From CAYMLQ01 sp964390795 (GTDB taxonomy: Bacteria > Verrucomicrobiota > Kiritimatiellia > RFP12 > UBA1067): a DNA stretch of 5,246 nucleotides. Made by a program: the position numbers and the translations under genes. Where the stretch lies: contig CAYMLQ010000390.1 of NCBI GenBank assembly GCA_964390795.1, positions 1 to 5,246 on the forward strand. The letters are read 5' to 3'. The number at the start of each line of letters is the position of its first letter. Position 1 is the first letter of the stretch. Below, piece by piece: positions 1-5,246 of the stretch. A model generated the notes under the pieces. The model saw only the letters and a list, made by a program, of their open reading frames with translations. It did not search any database and was not told where the DNA came from.

Positions 1-1504
1 ACTTCAGCAGCTTGATGAAGCGCGCGTAGACCGCATCCCACGCCGCGGGGTTCTGCGGGCGGAACGTCGAGATCGGGAAGGCCGACTTGATGAACGGCAT
101 CGCGGCCTTGAGATCCGGGATGATGCCCGCGCCGACCGCCTGCACCATCAGGTTGCCCACCGCCGTGGCCTCTTTCGGCCCCGCCAGCACCGGCACACCG
201 ACCGAATCGGCCGTGAACTGGTTGAGCAGCGGATTGTTGCTGCCGCCGCCCACGATATGCACCACCTCGGTCTCGGTGCCGGTCACGCGGTTGATCGTCT
301 CGTTCACGAAGCGGTACTTCAGCGCGAGGCTCTCGTACACGCAGCGCAGGATCGTGCCGCGGTCCGCCGGCGCGGTCTGACCGGTCTCGGCGATGAAGCC
401 GCGGACCGCGTTCTCCATGTTGGCGGGGTTGTAGAACCGCTTGTCGTCGGGATCGATGAAGGCCGTGAAGGCTGGGGCGGCTGGCGTGATCGAGTCCACG
501 TGCTGCCACTCCATGCGCTTGCCGTCCGCGATCTCCCACACGCGCAGCAGCTCCTGCACGATCCACGTGCCCATGCAGTTGCGCAGGAAGCGCGTGTTGC
601 CGATGCCGCCTTCGTTGCTGAGGCCGAGGCTCATGGCCTCCGGCGTGGTGATCGGCTTCTTGATGAGCTTGCCCACCAGGGACCAGGTGCCGGAGCTGAT
701 GATCAGCGCCTTCTTGGCGTTCTTCACGGGAGCCGCCGCGAACGCGCTGGCGGTGTCGTGCGAGCCGACCGCGATCAGGTCCACCTCGTTGAGACCGCAG
801 TGCGCAGCCAGGGCGGGCTGGAGCCGGCCGATCCTGGTGCCCGGCTTGACGATCTCAGGCATGAGCCGCTTGGGGATGCCCAGCGCCTTCAACATCTCGC
901 TGCTCCACTTGCCCTTCTTGGCATCCATCATCTGCGTGACGCTGGCGAAGGTGGAGTCAACCGCCGTGCAGCCGCCGAGGTAGTAGTAGAAGAGCGCCGG
1001 GATCGGCAGGTAGACCTTGGCGAGCTTGAGCAGCTCGGGACGGCGCGTGGCCACCCAGAGGAGCTGGTTGGACTGGTTGAAGGGCTGGAAGTGGTTGCCC
1101 GTGACCTCGTACACGCGCGCCGCGTCGATACGCGCCTTGACCTCGTCGATCATGGTGTCGAGGCGGTGGTCGCGGTAGCAGTAGACCTTTCCGAGAAGGT
1201 CGCCGTCCTGGGTCAGTAGGTGGCCGTCCGCGCCCCAGGTGTCGATGCCGATGCCGTCCAGCGTCGCGCCGTGCAGCCGCCGCGCGGCCTGCAAGCCCTT
1301 GACAATGTTCTGGTATATATAGGTGTCGTCCCAATGCGTGCGCTCGGTCACCGCGCCCGTGCGGTCGGGCAGGAAGCTGGAGACGCCCTCATGCGCGAAG
1401 CGGTGCACCTCCTCCATGCGGAACGTGCCCGCGCCGAAAAACCCGACAAAGCATTTGCCTCCGGACGCGCCCAGATCCACTGCGAACAACTTCTTCTCAG
1501 CCAT
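1..1504 (-). CDS. rhaB: Rhamnulokinase (FGGY-family sugar kinase), 3' end at window edge
   Basis: Reading the minus strand from ATG at 1504 gives 501 uninterrupted codons to the left edge. Seen: an N-terminal phosphate-binding motif DLGASGGK (residues 10-17), IDTWGAD (87-93), YRDHR (110-114), TGNHFQPFN (135-143), SHDTAS with the presumed catalytic base Asp250, the ISSGTWSLVG ATP-site strand (269-278), SNEGG, FIDPDD, ESLALKYR, and VGGGSNNPLLNQ plus GPKEATAVGN near the end. This order and wording match rhamnulokinase, which phosphorylates L-rhamnulose to L-rhamnulose-1-phosphate with ATP in the cytoplasm. E. coli RhaB is about 489 residues, so at most a few residues and the stop are missing; the last visible base would begin the next codon with T. 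A GGAGGA ribosome site just upstream supports the start. No isomerase or aldolase is visible, so substrate is inferred from family; L-fuculokinase or another FGGY ketose kinase is a less likely alternative. Confidence 0.88.
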   Translation of the reverse strand, partial: MAEKKLFAVDLGASGGKCFVGFFGAGTFRMEEVHRFAHEGVSSFLPDRTGAVTERTHWDDTYIYQNIVKGLQAARRLHGATLDGIGIDTWGADGHLLTQDGDLLGKVYCYRDHRLDTMIDEVKARIDAARVYEVTGNHFQPFNQSNQLLWVATRRPELLKLAKVYLPIPALFYYYLGGCTAVDSTFASVTQMMDAKKGKWSSEMLKALGIPKRLMPEIVKPGTRIGRLQPALAAHCGLNEVDLIAVGSHDTASAFAAAPVKNAKKALIISSGTWSLVGKLIKKPITTPEAMSLGLSNEGGIGNTRFLRNCMGTWIVQELLRVWEIADGKRMEWQHVDSITPAAPAFTAFIDPDDKRFYNPANMENAVRGFIAETGQTAPADRGTILRCVYESLALKYRFVNETINRVTGTETEVVHIVGGGSNNPLLNQFTADSVGVPVLAGPKEATAVGNLMVQAVGAGIIPDLKAAMPFIKSAFPISTFRPQNPAAWDAVYARFIKLLK

Positions 1505-1507
1505 AAG

Positions 1508-1513
1508 TCCTCC
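1508..1513 (-). promoter_or_regulatory. Shine-Dalgarno site of the rhamnulokinase gene
   Basis: On the minus strand GGAGGA stands four bases upstream of the ATG at 1504-1502 (CTTA-type spacing when counted from GGAGG). It is a strong purine match at rather short spacing. It fixes this ATG as the start, in agreement with the DLGASGG motif beginning nine residues in. Confidence 0.75.
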
Positions 1514-1541
1514 GTTTGATGCGGCCGTGCCGCCCCGTGAG

Positions 1542-1560
1542 ATTCAAGACCAAATTCAAG
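1542..1560 (-). repeat. Short direct repeat, possible operator half-sites
   Basis: The heptamer ATTCAAG occurs twice on the plus strand (1542-1548 and 1554-1560), a period of 12 bases; on the transcribed strand it reads CTTGAAT, five bases, CTTGAAT. It lies between the AT-rich possible -10 and the ribosome site, where a repressor could act. Direct half-sites at 12-base spacing are unusual for helix-turn-helix dimers, and chance cannot be excluded. Confidence 0.25.
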
Positions 1561-1614
1561 GATTGAGTTTTTATAATATCACACCGCCAAGGGTTCAGGT
1601 AGTGCGAAATCCGC

Positions 1615-1947
1615 TTAAGGCAACGCCACCTTCACCCGGAAGAAGCGGGTCGCCGCATTCGTGGGCGATGACCAGGTGGGGCCCGTTATCACCGCCTTGC
1701 CTTCGACGGTATATGTGCGCGCTGCCCCGAGGTTGGGCGTCCACGTCAGCGTCCGCACGCCATTCACGATGTCGATGCCCGCCTTAAACACGGACGCTCT
1801 GTTGGTTGGGATTGTCCCGGCGACATACTCTTGCCACGTCAGATGCCCGTCTCCGTCGGCATCGGCCAGCGCGGCGGCCTCATAGTTGCCGCCCGACACC
1901 ACCAGATACGTGTCCAGCCATGAGTACGGCACCGGAACTTCCGTGGT
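1615..1947 (-). other. C-terminal EF-hand-like loop and conserved tail module
   Basis: After a Thr-rich linker (STTTTEVPV) comes PYSWLDTYLVVSGGNYEAAA and then a canonical 12-residue EF-hand-type loop, DADGDGHLTWQE (codons 1863-1828), with Asp at 1, 3, 5, Gly at 6 and Glu at 12, so calcium binding is likely. The rest is a short beta-rich stretch, TLTWTPNLGAARTYTVEG, ending RFFRVKVALP at the stop. I recall similar EYVAGT-plus-FFRV endings on other large exported proteins of this bacterial group, so the tail could be a shared sorting or anchoring module. That role is inference only. Confidence 0.6.
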
Positions 1948-4900
1948 CGTGGTGCTGCCTCCGGAAGGCGTCCATACCATCTGGTCGAGCCAGCCGCAGT
2001 CCGAGCCGCCGGAAACACTGTCATCCTTAAAATAATACCACGTCACCGTATGCGTTCCCGAGCTGAGGATGATACTCTTCTGCTGCCAATTGACTTCGCC
2101 ATCAATGCGGTACTCTTCAAGCCCGTCCACTTCAAATGCGAGAAAATCAAAGTTGTCGCTGCTGTCATCTTCACATGACACCTTCCACCAGAACGTAAGC
2201 GTACCCGGGCCAGTCACCATCGTTTGCAACCAGGTGGTCTGGCTATGGCTGATGGCCCCGCTCTTCGCCGCGTCCACGCCGTCATGGGTGGTCACGGTCT
2301 GTGCGTCCCAACTGCCATTCCCACCCGTCGACCACGTCAGCGAGGTGTTGTCGAGCGCGCTGCCGAGCGTGGGCGCGGAAGTCCACGTCACCTGATCCAC
2401 CCAGCCGCAGTCCGAACCGGCAAGTTCAGAGTAATCCTTTTGATAAGACCACGTCAACGTATGCGCTCCCGAGCCGAGGGTGACACTCTTCTGCTGCCAA
2501 CTCACCTCGCCATCGATGCGGTATGCTTCAACCCCGTCCACTTCAAGTAAGAGATAGTCAAAGGTGTCGTCGAAACCATCCTCACATGACACCTTCCACC
2601 AGAACGTGAGCGTGCCCGGCCCTGTCACCGTCGTTTCCATCCAGGTGGTCTGGCTATCGCTAATGGCTCCGCTCTGCGCCGCGTCCACGCCGTCATGGGT
2701 GGTCCCCGCCTGTCCGGCCCAACTGCCGTTCCCGCCCGTCGTCCACGTCAGCGAGGGATTGTCGAGCGCGGTGACAAGCGTCAATCCGCCCGCCGGCCTG
2801 ACCCCGGTGTCGTAGCTGCTATACGTGCTGGGGCGCGTTCCCGAGCCGTCAACCGCAGCCGCCACAAAGTAGTAATACGTGGTCCCGACGACCGCCGAGG
2901 AGTCCGCATACGTCAGCGCGGTCTGCCAACTGCCGAGCGCTGTCTTCGCCCCCCCCGCAGTGTCTGCCCGGTACACCCGGTAATACGACGCGCCGGTGGC
3001 CGCGCTCCACGTCACCGTCACCGCGCTGGGCGCCGAGTCTGTCGCGCTGACGCCCGCCGGGGCGGAGAGGGCGCGGTGGCCGGAATCCGACGCGCTGAAC
3101 GCGCTGGAGCCCGAGGCGTTCGTGGCCTTCACCCAATAGTAATAAAGCGTGCCGGGCGTCGCGCCGCTGTCGGTGTAACTGAGGCCGGCGAGGCTGCCCA
3201 GCAAGCTGGCGGAGGCGGAGGCGTCGGACGTATGCCGATACACGCCGTAGCCCGTCGCACCCGACGACGCCGTCCACGAGACGGCCACGCTGGCGGTCGA
3301 GGCACCATCGGCGGCAGTCACCCCGGTCGGCGCGGAGGGCACGGCGCCCGCCGGCCTGACTCCGGTGTCGTAGGCGCTATACGTGCTGGGGCGGGTTCCC
3401 GAGCCGTCAACCGCCGCCGCCACAAAGTAAAAATACGTGGTTCCGACGACCGCCGAGGAGTCCGAATAAGTCAGTGCGGTCTGCCAACTGCCGAGCGCTG
3501 TCTTCGCCCCCCCCGCAGTGTCTGCCCGGTNNNNNNNNNNNNNNNNNNNNNNNNNNNNNNNNNNNNNNNNNNNNNNNNNNNNNNNNNNNNNNNNNNNNNN
3601 NNNNNNNNNNNNNNNNNNNNNNNNNNNNNNGTGCCGGGCGTCGCGCCGCTGTCGGTGTAACTGAGGCCGGCGAGGCTGCCCAGCAGGCTGGCGGAGGCGG
3701 AGGCGTCGGACGTATGCCGATACACGCCGTAGCCCGTCGCGCCCGACGACGCCGTCCACGAGACCGCCACGCTGGCGGTCGAGGCGCCGTCCGCGGCGGA
3801 CACCCCGGTCGGCGCGGCGGGCGCGGAGGACGGCGTCCAGCTCGCATACAGCGTCTGAGCCGTCATGATCGTCACCGTCGTCGCAGCGGTCACCTGCGCA
3901 CCCGATCCGCCTGCGGCCGTCCACCACCCTCCGAACGAGTACCCTGCGCGTGTGGTCGTCGCCAGCGTTCCATACGTCGAACCGTAAGAAACGACTTTCG
4001 ATGCCGGGCTAGGGGCCGTGCCACTCTGGCCGTCGAACGTCACCGTGGAGTCGTCGTCCGTAAGCGTGGCCGTCACCTGTTGCGTCCCGCTTTCAGTTGC
4101 ATTAACGACTGAGTCGATGTCGACCACGATGGTCTCATTTACCTCGTCAAGCGCGTCTTGTACGGCCGTCAGCGTGACCGACCCGCTCAGACTCCCCGCC
4201 GGAATAACGATACTTGTCGCCGAACGGGTGTAGTCGCTTGTTAACGTTGCGGTGCCGGAAAAAGACAGGTTCACCGTCACCGCTGATGAGGCTGTCGCCG
4301 ACAGGGTGGCTGTGGCGGTCGCAGTGCCTCCCGCCTCAGCCATGGGACTACCGGACAGGCCTAGCGTCACCAGGGTTGCTGCGGGAACGGGCCAGCCATT
4401 ATCACGCAAGAGCCCCATCGTAACGGGGCCGGGATTATGGACGCTCTCGCCGTAGTCGACCGCAAACGTCATCATGGTGTTTGCCGTACCGTTGAAAATC
4501 TCATCGAGATGCGCGTAACTGGATCCTTCTGACCACACACTCGGAGCGTACAGTTTTACTCTCGAACCGCCGTTGGCCGCGTTCGCGTTGGGCCCGTCGA
4601 AATAGACTCCGCCGCTGATCAACTGATTGTACAAGGCGGCCGAAGGGTTGGGGAACAAACCCGTGTTAATCAATTGCTGTCCCGCGCTATTTTCCGCATA
4701 CCGGTCATAGATCACCGGATAAGAGGTTCCCAAACCCCAGCTTCCTTGTCCGCTCGTCACGGACATCGATCCGATGAACCCCAGCCCATGCGCCATCTCG
4801 TGCATAATCACTTGGACAAAATCGATTTTGTTCGCGGGACATGCGCCGTCGGTTCCGAAATACCAGGACGTGAACTGTCCGTTATAAGCGATCACGATTT

Positions 4901-5246
4901 CTTCCGTAGTGCCGTTTGCATCGTCACCGGCCAACGCGTTTCTAATGGCGATCGGATACAACGTTCCCGCTTGGGGCGCACCTGTAAAATCATAATAATA
5001 GTTGCGCGCGCCGCCATGACCCAAGACCCCGTCCGTACCCATGTTTGCCCAGCACGCGCTGATTTTGATCGGCACAGACGACTGAAGCAGCGTCGCCCAG
5101 ATATTGGCCGCATAGGTGAAGGCCGCCTGAGCCTCCGCAGGCCAACCGACGCACACGTCGCCCCAGATATTGGCCTCTCCGATATTCAGATACACTAGCA
5201 TCCCATAGGAGCTGAAAACGGGCACACTGCCCCCTTTCCCCCGTTG
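1615..5246 (-). CDS. Secreted modular metzincin-like metalloprotease with Calx-beta, InlB, FN3 and jelly-roll-like modules (5' end missing, internal N gap)
   Basis: One gene, interrupted on paper by 100 N. The upstream part is open from the right edge (first in-frame GTG at 5225) to the N run; the downstream part is open from the N run to TAA at 1617-1615, in a different nominal frame. Filling the gap with 176 bases, as the tandem copy predicts, joins the frames and gives about 1228 residues from the GTG. Domain order: protease with HEMAHGLGF; Calx-beta; InlB B-repeat; four FN3; two 137-residue WWKVSCED modules; EF-hand-like loop; short tail ending FFRVKVALP. The likely role is hydrolysis of extracellular protein, with the repeats spacing the catalytic domain and binding surfaces or glycans; this is inferred from architecture. 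No signal peptide is visible: the GTG start would give a non-hydrophobic N-terminus, so the true start is probably beyond 5246. The 3' neighbour is the kinase, 110 bases away, with no evident functional link. The exact substrate is unknown. Confidence 0.82.
1948..2358 (-). repeat. Jelly-roll-like 137-residue module, second copy
   Basis: Second 411-base unit, starting at ALDNTSLTW and in register with the first without any length change. Both cysteines, the GPGTLTFWWKVSCED stretch, YRIDGEV and WQQKS are kept, while DSSDNFDF and FKDDSVSGG differ from the first copy. The divergence is clearly greater than between the FN3 pairs, so this duplication is older. It may have different ligand specificity from the first copy. 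Confidence 0.7.
2359..2769 (-). repeat. Jelly-roll-like 137-residue module, first copy
   Basis: Tandem unit of 411 bases, starting at ALDNPSLTW. Landmarks are TTGGNGSW, THDGVDAAQSGAISDSQTTW, GPGTLTFWWKVSCED, LLLEVDGVEAYRIDGEV, WQQKSVTL, HTLTWSYQKD and SDCGWVDQVTW. This pattern is known from large exported proteins of Planctomycetes and Verrucomicrobia-type bacteria and suggests a lectin- or MAM-like beta-sandwich; I cannot give a firm family name. Two cysteines (codons at 2586-2584 and 2409-2407) may form a disulfide, in line with export. Confidence 0.7.
2788..3345 (-). repeat. FN3-pair tandem repeat, copy B (complete)
   Basis: The complete 558-base unit. First FN3 about 3339-3070: SAPTGVTAADG, VAVSWTASSGATGYGVYR, SYTDSGATPGTLYYYWVKA, ending SDSGHRA. 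Second FN3 about 3069-2788: SAPAGVSATDS, VTVTWSAATGASYYRVYR, TYADSSAVVGTTYYYFVAA, ending YDTGVRPAG. The WSA/YRVYR/tyrosine-rich strand pattern is typical of bacterial extracellular FN3 domains. The two domain types differ from each other far more than copies A and B do, so the pair was duplicated as one block. Confidence 0.88.
2949..2956 (-). repeat. Homopolymer tract G8 on the coding strand, repeat copy B
   Basis: Eight consecutive C on the plus strand, read as GCG GGG GGG GCG in the coding direction (Ala-Gly-Gly-Ala of DTAGGAKT). The same tract recurs at 3507-3514 in copy A. A length change of one would frameshift the rest of the gene. Confidence 0.8.
3507..3514 (-). repeat. Homopolymer tract G8 on the coding strand, repeat copy A
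   Basis: Same eight-base tract and same Ala-Gly-Gly-Ala codons as in copy B, exactly 558 bases away, close to the N gap. The frame is intact through it as assembled. Confidence 0.8.
3531..3630. other. Assembly gap (100 N), real size probably 176 bases
   Basis: A run of exactly 100 N, the usual placeholder for a gap of unknown size. Base 3530 aligns with 2972 and base 3631 with 3149 of the intact tandem copy, so the missing part corresponds to 2973-3148, which is 176 bases. The reading frames on the two sides can join only if the gap is 2 modulo 3; 176 satisfies this and 100 does not. Confidence 0.9.
3837..4046 (-). other. InlB B-repeat (Listeria-Bacteroides repeat) domain
   Basis: About residues 394-463. 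It has the typical pattern: VTFDGQSGTAPSP, a YGSTYGTL strand, TRAGYSFGGWWTA, then TAATTVT and QTLYASW at the end. This small beta-grasp-like module is common in surface proteins of Listeria, Bacteroidota and the PVC bacteria. It occurs here as a single copy between the Calx-beta domain and the FN3 array, and its function is probably structural or adhesive. Confidence 0.85.
4050..4373 (-). other. Calx-beta domain
   Basis: About residues 285-392 of the protease protein. It shows the family's landmarks in order: an AEAGG-type start, alternating small residues TATATATLS, LTSDYT, IVIPAGSLSGSVTL, DALDEVNETIVV and a closing VTATLTDDD. The acidic positions (Asp331, Asp357, Asp360, Glu361, Glu364, Asp390-392) are those usually linked to calcium binding in this family. 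It would act as an extracellular beta-sandwich spacer, stiffened by calcium. Confidence 0.85.
4386..5225 (-). other. Metzincin-like zinc protease domain
   Basis: Numbered from the GTG at 5225, this is roughly residues 1-280. The zinc motif HEMAHGLGF is at 142-150: His142 and His146 would bind zinc and Glu143 would be the catalytic base. Preceding sequence (AANIWATLLQSSVPI, LAGDD, WYFGTDG) resembles the N-terminal half of bacterial exported HExxHGLGF proteases. The metzincin third ligand position (HExxHxxGxxH/D) is Gly152 here, so the ligand must come from elsewhere; candidates are Asp174 in IYDRY and His239 in AHLDE. A Met-turn-like NTMMTF (249-254) and closing LLRDNGW (272-278) fit the fold. 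Assignment to a specific MEROPS family is not possible by eye. Confidence 0.75.
5214..5238. repeat. Imperfect inverted repeat at the right edge
   Basis: Two 11-base arms flank a 3-base loop: 5214-5224 and 5228-5238. Nine of eleven positions pair, and the inner five (GGGCA/TGCCC) pair perfectly. On the minus strand it reads as a G-run, the hairpin, then CCCGTTTTC. It coincides with the first in-frame GTG of the protease gene. Form and composition resemble REP-like or insertion-end palindromes, but one copy cannot prove that. Confidence 0.5.

Larger units (their letters stand above)
1505..1614 (-). promoter_or_regulatory. Intergenic leader with possible promoter for the kinase gene
   Basis: This 110-base gap separates the protease stop from the kinase start and is much more AT-rich in its centre than either gene. 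On the minus strand it has TATTAT (1578-1573) overlapping TATAAA (1575-1570), a possible -10 element about 65-70 bases before the ATG. TTGGCG (1590-1585) looks like a -35 but is only about 9 bases from TATAAA, too close for a standard sigma-70 spacing. No hairpin followed by a T-run is seen after the protease stop, so read-through from upstream is also possible. A promoter is an inference from composition only. Confidence 0.3.
3346..3827 (-). repeat. FN3-pair tandem repeat, copy A (contains the N gap)
   Basis: First copy in reading direction of a 558-base (186-codon) unit holding two FN3 domains: a GYGVYRHTSDASASAS type and a RADTAGGAKTALGSW type. The visible 382 bases match copy B closely: by eye about 11 differences in 170 bases on the left flank of the N run and about 9 in the nearly 200 bases on the right. 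The middle of the unit (end of the first FN3 and start of the second) is replaced by N. Sequence conservation this high points to recent duplication or gene conversion. Confidence 0.85.

Noticed and set aside
257..1219. Long plus-strand open frame of 320 codons
   Set aside because: It is antisense to the rhamnulokinase, whose motifs are unambiguous; the translation is Arg/Ala/His-rich with no domain, as expected from GC-rich antisense.
957..1334. Minus-strand open frame of 125 codons in a second frame
   Set aside because: It lies wholly inside the kinase gene in another frame, and its Arg/Pro/His-rich composition marks it as a shadow.
1521..1533. GCGGC-CGT-GCCGC hairpin as a terminator
   Set aside because: The stem is only 5 pairs with a 3-base loop and no T-run follows on either strand; it lies immediately before the kinase ribosome site.
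2695..3660. Long plus-strand open frame of 321 codons across the N run
   Set aside because: It is a shadow of the FN3 repeats, repetitive and Arg/Gly-rich, and runs through the assembly gap.
2788..3827. CRISPR array or mobile element suggested by the repeats
   Set aside because: The repeats are 558-base in-frame coding units of FN3 domains with no spacers, terminal inverted repeats or transposase.
4674..5198. Plus-strand open frame of 174 codons opposite the protease domain
   Set aside because: It has no recognisable motif, and the opposite strand carries the HExxH domain in an uninterrupted frame.
1615..5225. Reading the protease locus as two separate genes or a frameshifted pseudogene
   Set aside because: The frame change occurs only across the 100 N placeholder, and the tandem copy predicts a gap length that restores the frame.

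Overview
The window holds two genes, both read on the minus strand, plus a 100-base run of N. The probable source is an uncultured bacterium of the Kiritimatiellota/Verrucomicrobiota/Planctomycetota group. Three things point there: GC-rich coding sequence, a giant exported protein built from FN3, InlB-type and jelly-roll-like modules with an EF-hand/tail C-terminus, and a rhamnose-type sugar kinase. This is inferred from domain style; there is no rRNA or marker gene to confirm it.

Layout, in the direction of transcription (high to low coordinates). From the right edge to 1615 runs one long gene for a secreted, modular, metzincin-like zinc metalloprotease. Its order is protease domain, Calx-beta, InlB B-repeat, four FN3 domains arranged as two tandem 186-residue pairs, two tandem 137-residue jelly-roll-like modules, then an EF-hand-like calcium loop and a short C-terminal tail module. 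The beginning, presumably with the signal peptide, lies beyond the window or is disturbed by an inverted repeat at the edge. A 110-base intergenic region (1505-1614) follows. The second gene, 1504 down to the left edge, is an almost complete FGGY-family kinase best matched to rhamnulokinase (RhaB).

The N run sits inside the near-identical FN3 repeats and breaks the reading frame on paper. The intact tandem copy predicts that the missing piece is 176 bases, not 100. That length restores one open frame and gives an exact 558-base repeat period. The protease gene is therefore best read as one intact gene with an assembly gap, not as two genes or a pseudogene.

The two genes have no obvious shared pathway. 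The kinase belongs to cytoplasmic deoxysugar catabolism. The protease is an exported, probably calcium-dependent, adhesive or degradative protein. I see no RNA gene, CRISPR array, transposase or phage gene, and no defence system in this window.
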